Counted from the first letter of the stretch, positions 51,934-60,654 are shown. The stretch: 64,000 bases of DNA from Actinomadura rayongensis (GCF_009831215.1 NZ_WUTW01000002.1:1652479-1716478), one strand, 5' to 3'. Translations and numbers: made by a program. The notes: a model not told the origin generated them from the letters alone.

Positions 51934-53094
51934 TCAACCGAGGAGGTCGCCCAGCGCCGCGTTCAGCTCGCCCGCCGGCGGATGGCGGCGCCGCCACGCC
52001 CCCAGCTCCGCCAGCAGCTGCCGCAGCTCGGCGGCGATCGTCGCCGACGCGACCGGCCCGGCGGCCGACAGGACGAGGAGCCCGGTCGCGCAGGCCGCGT
52101 CGAGGTCCCCCGCGCCGAGCTGCGCCCGTGCCAGCCGCGCGCCGAACCGCCCCTTCGCCCGCGCCGCCCACGGCGGCAGACCTGCGACGACCGGCGTGAG
52201 CGCGTCCACCGCCCGCGCGTGCTGCCCGAGGTCGTGAAAACACCAGCCCGCGACGGCGTCGTCCATGTCCGGCACGGTCGTCGAGCCGAGCGCGAGCCCG
52301 CCGGAGAAGGGCCCGGACGAGGCCGCCGGAGTCACGGCCGGCCCGTCGAGGAGCCGCTCCACCGCGTACGCGTCGCCGAGCAGCGCGTGCCCCTGCGCCT
52401 CCCGCTGCGCGGCCTGCGCGTGGACGCGGGAACCCACGGGCGCCGTGGCTTGCGCCCGCCGGGCCAGCGCGACCACCTGGAGCCCTTCCCGCTGGTACAG
52501 CGCGAGCCCGGCGCGGCGGACGTGGGCGTGCGCCGCCATGCTCTCGTCGCCCGCCAGCGCCGCGAGCCGCACCGCCTCGGCCGTCCACCGCCGGGCGAGC
52601 GGCACGTCCCCCGCCTCCTGCGCCATCCAGCCCGTGAACTCCGCGGTGCGCGCGGCCAGCAGCAGGACCGGCGCCGACTCCGGCGCGTCCGGGACGACGA
52701 GCGACCGCAGCGCCCTGACCTGCTCGGCGGCCTGGCCGAGCACCACCGGCGGCGGCACCTGCTGGCCGATCCGGCGCAGCTGCCCGAAGACCGACGCGAA
52801 GGTGGCCACGACGTCGTCGGGCGGCGGCACGGAACCGTGGACCCGCGCGGGCCCCGGACTGCTCCCGCTGTCCCGCCGCGCCCGCTCCCCGGCGAGCCGC
52901 AGCAGTTCTCCCCCCGCGCCGAGTTCCGCGTCGCACGCCGCCGCGAGCTGCCTGCTCGGCAGCCGCGCCCCCGACTCGACCCGGCTGAGGGAACTCTTGT
53001 CATAGGTGACGAGATCGGCGAGGGCGCTCAGGGAAAGCCCGGCCGCCTTCCTGCGGCGGCGGAGTTCAGTTCCGAAATCGGTGTGCACGACCAT
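51934..53094 (-). CDS. XRE-family regulator with helical repeat sensor domain
   Basis: 386 residues from ATG 53094. The N-terminal Cro/CI HTH (about 8-60) is GTELRRRRKAAGLSLSALADLVTYDKSSLSRVESGARLPSRQ. The remaining 320 residues are alanine-rich TPR-like helices, as in actinomycete regulators that sense peptides or nucleotides. It is divergent from the GTPase gene with about 100 bp between starts, and TGGCAAC repeats in the gap are probable binding sites. It is likely the local repressor of the GTPase locus. Confidence 0.88.
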   Translation of the reverse strand: MVVHTDFGTELRRRRKAAGLSLSALADLVTYDKSSLSRVESGARLPSRQLAAACDAELGAGGELLRLAGERARRDSGSSPGPARVHGSVPPPDDVVATFASVFGQLRRIGQQVPPPVVLGQAAEQVRALRSLVVPDAPESAPVLLLAARTAEFTGWMAQEAGDVPLARRWTAEAVRLAALAGDESMAAHAHVRRAGLALYQREGLQVVALARRAQATAPVGSRVHAQAAQREAQGHALLGDAYAVERLLDGPAVTPAASSGPFSGGLALGSTTVPDMDDAVAGWCFHDLGQHARAVDALTPVVAGLPPWAARAKGRFGARLARAQLGAGDLDAACATGLLVLSAAGPVASATIAAELRQLLAELGAWRRRHPPAGELNAALGDLLG

Positions 53095-53106
53095 CGGACG
53101 TCCCGC

Positions 53107-53209
53107 GTTGCCAGCTGGTTGTGGCAACAGTGGAAATCTATTGCCGACGCCATTCTCTGCTTACCGTTCCCAGTAACGCAAGACAGGCGAACGAACGGTG
53201 GCAACAGTG
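53107..53209. promoter_or_regulatory. Divergent control region with TGGCAAC repeats
   Basis: GTTGCCA and TGGCAAC form a 7-bp inverted repeat with 8-bp spacer at 53107-53128, just upstream of the XRE start. GTGGCAACAGTG occurs at 53121-53132 and again at 53198-53209, where it overlaps the GTPase start codon. One protein, most simply the XRE regulator, could bind all three half-sites. Confidence 0.65.
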
Positions 53210-54007
53210 AGTGAACAGCAGGATCCGCGCGCCGAGATCCTCGCCGCGCTGCGCGAGGAGGTGGAGAACCGTCCACCGAGAATCGGCGTCATCGGCGTTT
53301 CCGGCACCGGAAAGTCGTCCACGATCAACACGCTGTTCCGGACCGATCTGGCGACGAGCGACACCGTCGCGCAGACCAAGGAGTTCGAGGACGTCGCGCT
53401 GTCGGTCCGGTTCAACGCCGACGGCGACACCGGCGCGGACCCGGGCGACGACCGGCCGCACGTGCGGCTCCGCGTCGTGGACGCGCCCGGCCTCGGCGAG
53501 GACGTCGCGCTCGACGGGGCGTACCTGGACCTGTACCGCAAGAACCTGCCCGCCTGCGACGTCGTCCTGTGGGTGACCGCGGCGCGCAACCGGGCCATCG
53601 CGCTCGACCAGATGTACCTGGAGCAACTGCGCGAGTTCCACGACCGGATGGTCTTCGGCGTCAACCAGCTCGACCTCGTGGAGCCGATGGACTGGCGGCC
53701 GGCCTACAACGTCCCGTCCCGCGCGCAGGAGGACAACATCAAGGAGATCGAGGCGGACCGGGCGGCGCACCTGGCCGCCGTCCTCGGCCGGGACCCCGTC
53801 GTCATCGGCTACTCGTCGCGGCGCGGTTACCGGATGGAACACCTCTTCAAGGCGATTCTCGACGCCTGCCCCGAGGACCGGCGCTGGATCTACGCCGGAC
53901 TCAAGAACTTCAGCCATCTGGACTTCCTCCCGCTGGAGACCCGGAACAAGCCGATCTTCCGGGCCACCCAGCGGCTCGCGAAAATCCTCAACGCACCGAA
54001 ACACTAG
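53198..54007 (+). CDS. Era/dynamin-superfamily GTPase
   Basis: 269 residues from GTG 53198; GTG 53207 is an alternative. G1 is GVSGTGKSS (K39), G3 is DAPG (95-98) and G4 is the variant NQLD (156-159), with switch-region residues around T60. The fold matches TRAFAC GTPases near the IRG and Era groups, many of which sit in bacterial defence loci. No membrane helix is present; the partner gene behind it may supply a membrane contact. A probable role is a nucleotide-controlled switch of the locus (inference). Confidence 0.87.
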   Translation: MATVSEQQDPRAEILAALREEVENRPPRIGVIGVSGTGKSSTINTLFRTDLATSDTVAQTKEFEDVALSVRFNADGDTGADPGDDRPHVRLRVVDAPGLGEDVALDGAYLDLYRKNLPACDVVLWVTAARNRAIALDQMYLEQLREFHDRMVFGVNQLDLVEPMDWRPAYNVPSRAQEDNIKEIEADRAAHLAAVLGRDPVVIGYSSRRGYRMEHLFKAILDACPEDRRWIYAGLKNFSHLDFLPLETRNKPIFRATQRLAKILNAPKH

Positions 54008-54018
54008 GGAGACAAAAG

Positions 54019-54189
54019 GTGTTCGACGACCTGATCCGCGGCCTGCAGAACTACTTCGACAGCGAGCGGCTCGCCCACCTCGGGATGCACGCCCTCCAGC
54101 ACTTCATCAAGGAGACGATGCCGCACCTGTGGGGCTGGGCGAAGGACAACCTGCCCGACATCCTCGACCAGATCCGCGAGTGGTTCTAA
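54019..54189 (+). CDS. 56-residue amphipathic partner of the GTPase
   Basis: It starts at GTG 54019 with AGGGAG eight bases upstream, 11 bases after the GTPase stop. The sequence is a run of amphipathic helix (FDDLIRGLQNYFDSERL, then HALQHFIKETMPHLWGWAKD, then NLPDILDQIREWF) rich in Trp, Phe and His. Such short helices can lie on a membrane or form a pore. The good RBS and coupling support a real gene, but its function is unknown. The 42 bp to the next gene include a weak GGCCCGG.CT..GG stem. Confidence 0.7.
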   Translation: MFDDLIRGLQNYFDSERLAHLGMHALQHFIKETMPHLWGWAKDNLPDILDQIREWF

Positions 54190-54231
54190 AGATCGTCCGG
54201 GCCCGGTCTCCGCGGGGGAGGCCGGGCCCTG

Positions 54232-57003
54232 TCACGTCGGGAAAAGGAGCTTGCGGAGCAGTTCGCCCGGCGCGGTGTCGACCGGGCCGAGGACGGCGAT
54301 CACCCCGGCGACCCCGACGACCTCGCCGTCGTCGCCGGTCCGGGGGAGGCCGACCACCCAGCCGTCCGCGTCGCGGTAGACCGCCCACGGGCCGGTGACG
54401 ACCGTCTCGATCACGACGACGGACGCCCGGCCGCCGGCCCCGTCCACCGGGACGTCGTCCAGCACGTACGCGCGGACCCCCAGGTGCCGGGCCGCGTCGG
54501 CCAGCTCCGTCACGGTCGTCTCCGGTCCCGGCTCGTCGGGGAAGTCGGCGAAGGACGACTCGACGTTCGACCGGATCTCGTCGGCCGCGTCCCCGCCCGC
54601 CGCGAGGTCGCGCGCGTGCGCCCGGTCGGCGGCCCGCAGCCGCTGGATCGTCAGGAGCTGGACGATGCGCACGCGCGCCGCGTCCGCCTCGGCCGCGTCC
54701 CCGGCCGCGAGCGCCCGGGGGACCAGCAGCCGCAGGTACACGACGAGCGTCCGCTCGTGCCGGCCGCTCCGCCCGCCGACGCCGCGTCCGGCCTCCGCCA
54801 CGGCCGCCGCCGCGCCGCCGGCGGGCGGGTCGGCGGGCGCGTCGCGCGGGTCGGCGGGGACGAGGATCTGCGGCCCCACCACCGCCATCTGGAGGTGGAC
54901 CGCCTCGCGGACCGCTTGCAGCGCCTCCGCCGGATGCCCCGTCCCGTCGAGGCAGTCCGCGAGGATCGCCAGCGCGAGCGCGAGTTCGGCCCAGTGCTCG
55001 GGGCCCGCCCCGGCGAGCGTCCGCAGCGCCCGCACCGCCTCGATCGCCTCGGCCAGCGCCGCGGCGTACCGTCCGCGCACGGCTTCGCGGGCCGCGTTGC
55101 CGCGCCGCAGCCGGGCGCGGATCAGGGCGTCGCCGCCGGGCGCGTCCAGCGCCATCCGGGCGACGGTCGCGTGCAGGTGCGCGAAGACGGGCAGGTGGGC
55201 GGGCACCCCGGCCGCGAGCCACCGGGCCAGCGCGGCGTCCCCCAGGGCGTCGACCTCCGCGGCCAGCGCGTCGGCCAGCGGGCCCGGCGACTCCAGCCGC
55301 AGCGCGACCGCCAGCGCGAGCGACCCGTACCGCGTCAGGTCCGCCCGCAGCACGGCGCGCAGGTGCCCGCCGATCTCCTCGTGCCGGGGCGCGGCCCGCC
55401 CGAGGACGGTCAGCGCCCGCTCGACCTGCGGCGTCCACAGCACCGGCAGGCAGGCCGCGAGCAGGTCCGGCTGCCGGCGCAGGGTGCGCGCGACGTGCTC
55501 CTCGCCGAGCCGGTCGGGACGCAGCGCGGACGGGGCGGACTCCACCGCGTCCGGGCCGGGCGGGAACAGCTCGGCGGTCCAGCGCAGATAGCGGTCCACG
55601 ACGTGCCGGGGCTCGTCGTGGAAGGTCGGCAGCGCCGCGACGACCCGGCGCAGGTCGTCGGCCCGGTCGCCGCCGAACAGGGTCGCGGCGGCCACCGTCG
55701 CGGCCAGCCGGTCCGGGTAGGGGTCGGGGAGGCTGAACGTCCCGGCCGCGCGCCGCCAGTAGAGGCGTTCATGGTGCAGGAGCCGGATCACCGGGTCGCG
55801 CTCGGCGCCCCCCGCGCCGTGATCCTCCAGGACGAACGCCAGGGCCGCCGCGTGGACGTCCAGCGGACGGGCGGACGTCGCGAAGTCCGGCCGCGCGAAA
55901 CGCCGTCCGACGGCGGCCTCGTCCGGCGCGGGCAGGCCGAGCCGGGCGGCGAAGATGGCCGCCGCGCGGCGGAACTCGGCGGCGGTGTCGTGCGTGAGGC
56001 CGTCCAGGGAGAGGTGCGTCCGGGCGTCCAGAACGGCGGCGCCCTCGTCGCCGGGGAACAGCAGCAGCTCGTCCAGCCAGGTGCCGGCCGTCCGGGCGAG
56101 CAGCAGCAGCCGCGCGGGCGCGGGCGCGCCCCGGCGGGCCAGCAGCACCGAGACGATCTCGTGGATCCGGGCGATCTCCCCTTCGGCGTAGTCGACGACG
56201 GCCAGCAGCTTGAGCCCGGACTCGCCGAGTCGCGCGACCTCCGCCACCGGGACCTGGCCCGACAGGGACCCGGCCACCCAGCCGTCCCGCGCGCTGCGCG
56301 CCGCGAACTCGCGCGCCAGCCGGGACTTGCCCTGCCCGGCGGGGCCCGTGACCAGCGCGACCGACAGCGCGCGGGGGCCGTCGCGCCACCGCGTCAGCTC
56401 CGCGAGCTCGCCGCCGCGTCCGGCGAACGGCACGACCTCGTTCTCCGGTCGCAGGAGCGCGCTCGGCATCGACGCGGCGACGTCGGACGGCCCCGGGTCC
56501 GGCGCCAGATGCCGGGCGGCCAGGGCGGGCGCGACGGCCCCCAGACGGTCCAGCAGATGCCGGGTGTCGTTGACGATGTGGCGATGGCGCAGATGGACGG
56601 ACTGCCGGCTCGCCAGGTCCGCGAGGTCGGGGGGCAGCTCGGCGGCGGAGGGCAGCTTCGCGTCGGTCAGCAGGACGGGCACCACGTGGATGCCCGCGCG
56701 CAGAGACTCGCCGATCTCGCGGCGCACCCAGTCGTCCGGCCGCCACAGCATCGGCTCCCCGGCGGACCCCGCGGCCTGCGCCCAGCCCTTGCCGATGACG
56801 ACGAGCACGACGCACGCCCGCGCGAGCCCTTCTTCCAGCACCCGGCGGAAGTCCGCGCCCGGCTCGATGGAGCGGCTCGACCGGAAGACGCGGTCCGGAC
56901 CGAACATCCGGACGAGGACCTCGTCGAGGTAGACGGCCGCGTACGAGCCCGGGTCGGCGCTCCGGAAGCTGATGAAGATCGCGTCGCGCGGTGGGGCGCT
57001 CAC
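54232..57003 (-). CDS. TIR-domain STAND NTPase
   Basis: 923 residues from GTG 57003 (GAGGAGAGCC just upstream). Residues about 5-140 are a TIR domain (IFISFRSADPGSYAAVYLDEVL, FRSSRSIEPGADFRRVLEEGLARACVVLVVIGKGW). The P-loop NTPase has Walker A GPAGQGKS (K226) and Walker B LKLLAVVDYAEGE (D271), followed by winged-helix and superhelical alanine-rich regions (300-800) and a small C-terminal beta domain (about 845-915). In antiviral STAND proteins the repeats sense a phage product and the TIR part degrades NAD. That is the likely role here, by analogy. It is convergent with the GTPase genes and lies 83 bp behind the Nudix gene. Confidence 0.87.
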   Translation of the reverse strand: MSAPPRDAIFISFRSADPGSYAAVYLDEVLVRMFGPDRVFRSSRSIEPGADFRRVLEEGLARACVVLVVIGKGWAQAAGSAGEPMLWRPDDWVRREIGESLRAGIHVVPVLLTDAKLPSAAELPPDLADLASRQSVHLRHRHIVNDTRHLLDRLGAVAPALAARHLAPDPGPSDVAASMPSALLRPENEVVPFAGRGGELAELTRWRDGPRALSVALVTGPAGQGKSRLAREFAARSARDGWVAGSLSGQVPVAEVARLGESGLKLLAVVDYAEGEIARIHEIVSVLLARRGAPAPARLLLLARTAGTWLDELLLFPGDEGAAVLDARTHLSLDGLTHDTAAEFRRAAAIFAARLGLPAPDEAAVGRRFARPDFATSARPLDVHAAALAFVLEDHGAGGAERDPVIRLLHHERLYWRRAAGTFSLPDPYPDRLAATVAAATLFGGDRADDLRRVVAALPTFHDEPRHVVDRYLRWTAELFPPGPDAVESAPSALRPDRLGEEHVARTLRRQPDLLAACLPVLWTPQVERALTVLGRAAPRHEEIGGHLRAVLRADLTRYGSLALAVALRLESPGPLADALAAEVDALGDAALARWLAAGVPAHLPVFAHLHATVARMALDAPGGDALIRARLRRGNAAREAVRGRYAAALAEAIEAVRALRTLAGAGPEHWAELALALAILADCLDGTGHPAEALQAVREAVHLQMAVVGPQILVPADPRDAPADPPAGGAAAAVAEAGRGVGGRSGRHERTLVVYLRLLVPRALAAGDAAEADAARVRIVQLLTIQRLRAADRAHARDLAAGGDAADEIRSNVESSFADFPDEPGPETTVTELADAARHLGVRAYVLDDVPVDGAGGRASVVVIETVVTGPWAVYRDADGWVVGLPRTGDDGEVVGVAGVIAVLGPVDTAPGELLRKLLFPT

Positions 57004-57086
57004 TGCGGCTCTCCTCGTCGGCGAGGGCTCTGTGCGCGGAACGTACCATCGTGGGACGTACCGGTACCCCGGGTCGCCGGATGCGG

Positions 57087-58064
57087 TCAGCGGACGTCGT
57101 GCAGCACCTGGAAGATCATGCCGAGGGTGGGCCAGTCGACGAGGCGCTGCGCGACGATCTCGTCCACGGTGCGCACCTCGGGCCAGGTCAGCTCCGAGTC
57201 GGCGGCCACGCCGCGCGGTCGCGACTGCCGGCGGAACCAGTCCATCTCGTCGTCGGTCAGTTCGGCCGAGTGCAGATGCGCGTGGTGCGCCGAGAGCGTC
57301 GCGGCGACGGGCCGGTGGCCGTGCTCGCGCAGCCGGTCGGCGCGCAGCCCGAAGCCCGTCTCCTCCCGCACCTCGGCGAGCGCGGTCGCGCGCTGCCCGC
57401 GATGCTCGCCGGAGCCGCCGGGGAGTTCGTGGACGAAGCCGTCGGGCGCCGACCCCGGCGAGCGGAACTCGCGCACCAGGACCACTTCGGTGTCCCCCAG
57501 GGACGCGCCCCTGCGGTAGAGCAGGACGTGGGACGTGTCGGGACGGGACAGCACGATCTCGTTGTCCTTCGTCCGCGCCTCGGACGCAATGTGGACCGTC
57601 ACGTGCAGTGCCCAGAAGAACAGCGCGTCCGACCGGGCGTGGAAGGACCAGACGGGGCGCGCGCCGACGAGCCGGTTGCCCGCCCGTCGCTGCACGGCGT
57701 GCCACCGCCGGAACGCGGGGGTGCGCCAGATCGCGAGCGGCACCTCGCGCTCGCCGTCGCCGCGCGCCGCTCCCGTGCCGAGCGCGGCCAGCACGGCGCG
57801 GACGGTGTCGGCCAGCGTCGCCGCGCACGGGCCGACGCGTCCGGGACCGAGTTCGCGGGCGGGTCCGGGCCAGGCGAGCACGGCGTCGGCGTACCGGGTC
57901 CGCGCGGCGGTCACGATCACGAGCCGGCCGGGCCCCCGCCACCCGTCCCGCAAGCCGTCGATGGCGCGTCCTTGATCCGCCTCCGCGCAGGCCAGCTGGA
58001 CCGCCGCGTGAAATCGCGCAGGCACCGCCGCGTCCTCCCGGACGCAGACCACCTCGCCTCCCAT
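57087..58064 (-). CDS. Nudix-fold protein with N-terminal extension
   Basis: About 325 residues; starts at TTG 58076, ATG 58064 or GTG 58052 are all possible. Residues about 180-300 look like a Nudix domain (HVLLYRRGASLGDTEVVLVREFRSPG, PGGSGEHRGQ, ALAEVREETGFGL). The box is imperfect: the arginine of REUxEE is Ala, and the Gx5E spacing is altered, so activity may differ. The first 150 residues contain LVIVTAARTRYADAVLAW and RWHAVQRRAGNRLVG and are unassigned. Next to a TIR NTPase, a Nudix protein could process NAD-derived signals (inference). Confidence 0.7.
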   Translation of the reverse strand: MGGEVVCVREDAAVPARFHAAVQLACAEADQGRAIDGLRDGWRGPGRLVIVTAARTRYADAVLAWPGPARELGPGRVGPCAATLADTVRAVLAALGTGAARGDGEREVPLAIWRTPAFRRWHAVQRRAGNRLVGARPVWSFHARSDALFFWALHVTVHIASEARTKDNEIVLSRPDTSHVLLYRRGASLGDTEVVLVREFRSPGSAPDGFVHELPGGSGEHRGQRATALAEVREETGFGLRADRLREHGHRPVAATLSAHHAHLHSAELTDDEMDWFRRQSRPRGVAADSELTWPEVRTVDEIVAQRLVDWPTLGMIFQVLHDVR

Positions 58065-58180
58065 CCCCGCATCCAACCACGCCCCGCCCCGACACCGGAC
58101 CGGAGGCGGCGCGTTTCGGGAAAGGGCGACCGGTGGTTCGCGACCGGAACGAAGAACCGGGGCGTCCGCACAGACGAATT

Positions 58181-58213
58181 CAGGCCCGTTCCCTCAATGA
58201 GGAAACGGGCCTG
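58181..58213 (-). terminator. Terminator of the original tRNA-Pro gene
   Basis: CAGGCCCGTT(C/T)CC arms pair over 12 of 13 positions around a TCAATGA loop. On the minus strand the hairpin begins 33 bases after the end of the tRNA-Pro remnant, the right distance for the terminator of the once-intact tRNA. A short AATT(C)GT follows instead of a clean T-run. Confidence 0.75.
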
Positions 58214-58246
58214 GAATGAATTTCCGACCTGCTCAAGGTCTCTGTT

Positions 58247-58288
58247 TCGGGGTGGCGGGATTTGAACCCACGGCCTCTTCGTCCCGAA
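58247..58288 (-). pseudogene. 3' fragment of tRNA-Pro(CGG): attachment-site remnant
   Basis: 42 nt on the minus strand match the 3' part of an actinomycete tRNA-Pro: anticodon loop TTCGGGA, half stem CGAAG, T arm GTGGGTTCAAATCCCGC and acceptor strand CACCCCGA. The match stops exactly at the 5' edge of the anticodon loop, and the expected 5' half is absent. This is what remains at the distal end when an integrase recombines within a tRNA 3' half. The 3' end points left, so the inserted DNA is on the right. Confidence 0.85.
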
Positions 58289-58404
58289 ATCTAGGCCGCA
58301 CGCCCCGATACGCCCGCCTCCCAGGTCAACGTGCCCGGTAGCCTCTCTCACGGTCTCTGCATGTACGTCCCGCTCTGGTGCGGTTGCTGTATTTCGTGGC
58401 TGTA

Positions 58405-58589
58405 CAACAACCACCGCTGACCAGCGGTCGCGGTCCAGCACGTCGCCTGCGACGACCCGGGCTGAGGCGGGCGCGTCGGTGAGGCGGTCCGAATCGCGCA
58501 CGAACACAGATCGCGTGGTTGTCGGCGAGCATATGGGTTGCCCATCGTGCGATCCGTCCTCCTGCGCCCAGCACCAGCACGTTCGGCAT
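58405..58589 (-). pseudogene. Truncated, frameshifted NAD(P)-binding oxidoreductase (SDR-like)
   Basis: ATG 58589 opens MPNVLVLGAGGRIARWATHM, a Rossmann glycine-rich start of the atypical SDR/NmrA type. After about 28 residues homology jumps frame near 58505 to FVRDSDRLTDAPASARVVAGDVLDRD, the next expected strand. The sequence then loses similarity near 58405, about 115 bp from the tRNA-Pro remnant. One frameshift plus loss of about two thirds of the gene means that no working enzyme is made. The 105 bp to the next pseudogene hold nothing recognisable. Confidence 0.75.
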
Positions 58590-58694
58590 GGCGATGTACT
58601 CCCGATGGTGCTCTGGAGGGCGGACTCCCTCTGCTGGTTTTGGCCGCGTCTTCTTACGGCCGCGGCCGCTCTGCCGCCCTCTGTGGTTTCTGCG

Positions 58695-59630
58695 TCACTT
58701 AAGGTGCTTGTCGAACCAGTTGGTCGGGATGTCGGGGTGCTCGCCGAAGTAGTTGTAGCCGCGGACGCACTGTTCGGTGCCGCGAATCCAGTGCAGGTCC
58801 TTGTCGTCGACGGTGAGGGCGTCGTAGATCGACTGGACGTCCTCGGGGCGGGACATGGTGTCGTCGGGGACCTGCGCGACGAGCGTCGGGACGGTGATCG
58901 CCTTGACGTGCTCGATCGGGGACTGTTCGTCCAGGTGGAAGCCGGTCTGCTCATGCACGGCCTTGTCGAACTTCTCGAACCCGCCGTCGGCCATACCGAT
59001 GCCTTTGACGAACTCCTCGATCACCGGACGCGCCGAGACCGGCTGCAGCATGACCATCGCCTGGATCTCGGTGAACTCCTCGGGGTGTTGGACCAGGCCA
59101 CGGCCGTGGAGTCCGCGCCCAGGCACACCGACAGCAGGACCTTCCGCATCTTCCGGGTGTCGGGCCGCGCGGCGGCGTAGCGCAGCGAGCCGATGACATC
59201 GCGGTACTCCAGCAGCCCGATGCCGGTGATCCCGCCGTTGCCCTGCCCGCTCATGCCGTAGTTGCGCAGGTCGTAGGCCAGGACGTTGTAGCCGGCGTCG
59301 TGCAGGGCCCGGTACTCGGGCAGGAAGCTGACTTTGAAGCCGCCGAGCCCGGCGAACTCCGGCAGATGGCCGGGGTAGCCGTAGCGGTTGCTCGGCAGGA
59401 AGTGGTTGTGGACGACGAGCTTGTCCGAATCGGCCGGAATGAACCAGCCCTCCAGCGGCACGCCGTCCACCGAGGAAAAGAAGACGTCCTCATAGGCCAG
59501 CCCCACCTCGTCGGGGCGGCGCAGCACCGGCGCACGGCGTCCCGCGGTCGTCCCGGTGGTCCCACATCTGAACGAATTCGCCGAACGCCGCCTGGGCGTT
59601 GTCGTCATCCAGCGCATCACACCGATTCGG
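58695..59630 (-). pseudogene. Alpha/beta hydrolase broken by two frameshifts
   Basis: Three frames are needed to read one protein. ALDDDNAQAAFGEFVQMWDH (about 59625-59540) shifts near 59525 into DEVGLAYEDVFFSSVDGVPLEGWFIPAD through LLSVCLGADSTAVAW. It shifts again near 59090 into HPEEFTEIQAMVMLQPVSAR through to the C-terminal NWFDKHLK. The second break looks like a one-base loss in the codon before HPEEF. The parts align end to end with an acyl-hydrolase of the X-Pro/acetyl-xylan-esterase-like type (nucleophile region CLGAD). The 170 bp between it and the IS element hold no gene. Confidence 0.8.
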
Positions 59631-59800
59631 CAACGCCGCACATGGAGAGGACGCGCGGTCACGCTCGGCCCGGTTTCGAAAGGAGCTCCCGGCTGGGGTC
59701 CGGCGGACCGCGCACCCGGCCGAGGCGGGTGTGCGCCGGTAAGGCGTACGCCTTTCGGAGCAGCTACGCCGTAGGTGGGCAAGGTCCATGTCGAGGCTAG

Positions 59801-60654
59801 GACGACATCTCATTTGGTGAGTCGGCGGTGGCAGATGAGGGCGGCGGCGATGCCGACGAAGGCCAGGAAGTGCTCGGGTCTGCGTTCGTAGCGGCGGTGC
59901 AGGCGGCGGAAGCCGTTCAACCACGACACAGTCCGCTCCACCACCCAGCGATGCCGGCCCAGCCGATTGGAACGCTCGATGCCACGGTGCGCGATGCGCG
60001 GGGTGATGCCCCGGCTGTGTAACCAGCGGCGCAGGTCAGCGTAGTCATAGCCCTTGTCGGCGTGCAGCTTGCCCGGGCGGCGCCGACGCGGCCTGCGCCG
60101 CGAGCGGACCGGCGCGAGGCCCCGCACCAGCGGCTGCAGGGCGAGCTTGTCGTGGGTGTTGGCGGCCGAGATCCCGACAGACAGCGGCAGACCGGCCCGA
60201 TCGACCAGCAAGTGGATCTTCGACCCGTGTTTGCCGCGGTCGACAGGATTCGGACCCGTCAGCGCCCCCCTTTGCTCGCCCGGACGCTGACCGAGTCGAT
60301 CGCGCACCGCGACCAGTCCAGCCCCCCGCGCGCGCCCACCTCGTCCAGCACCAGGCGGTGCAGCTTGACCCACACCCGAGCCCTGGTCCACTCGGTGAAG
60401 CGGCGGTGCGCGGTGGGACCGGACGGGCCGAACACCGGCGGCACCTGCTGCCAGGTGCAGCCGGTGGTGGCCACAAAGATGATCGCGGCCAGCACCTCCC
60501 GGTCCCCGTACCGACGCCGGCCGCCACCCTGCGGCCGCCTCGGCGCCGGCGGCACCACCTGCTGGAACAGCTCCCACAACTCCTCAGGCACCAACCGTTC
60601 GACCATCTCCACGAACGGCAGGCTACCGCCGACCCGCCAATTGAGATGTCGTCA
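59801..60654 (-). mobile_element. Complete IS5-family insertion sequence
   Basis: Terminal inverted repeats of 28 bp (25 matches, beginning GACGACATCTCA) lie at 59801-59828 and about 60626-60653. A TAG triplet flanks both sides (59798-59800 and 60655-60657), which fits a 3-bp target duplication. The single transposase gene spans the element in two frames. Structure and size of about 854 bp fit the IS427-like branch of IS5. Confidence 0.9.
59810..60612 (-). CDS. IS5-family transposase, made by -1 frameshift
   Basis: The first frame (60612 to 60259) encodes the N-terminal DUF4096-type domain and the first catalytic Asp (CAIDSVSVRASKGG). It ends at a TGA six bases after an A3G6 run. The second frame continues from that run with GALTGPNPVDRGKHGSKIHLLVD, then the second Asp (HADKGYDYADL) and Glu (VVERTVSWLNGFRR), and stops at 59810. 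A slip of -1 on the G-run joins both into about 267 residues with a full DDE triad. This is the usual expression mode of this IS branch, so the element may be active. Confidence 0.88.

Noticed and set aside
54484..57519. A plus-strand open frame of about 1,000 codons across the TIR-STAND gene
   Set aside because: It is antisense to a gene with clear TIR and P-loop motifs, with low-complexity Arg/Gly/Pro composition and no RBS.
58247..58288. A functional tRNA-Pro gene
   Set aside because: Only the 3' half is present; the D arm, the 5' acceptor strand and half of the anticodon stem are missing.
59810..60612. Transposase read as a pseudogene because of the frame change
   Set aside because: The change occurs on an A3G6 slippage run with all catalytic residues intact, and the IS ends are complete.
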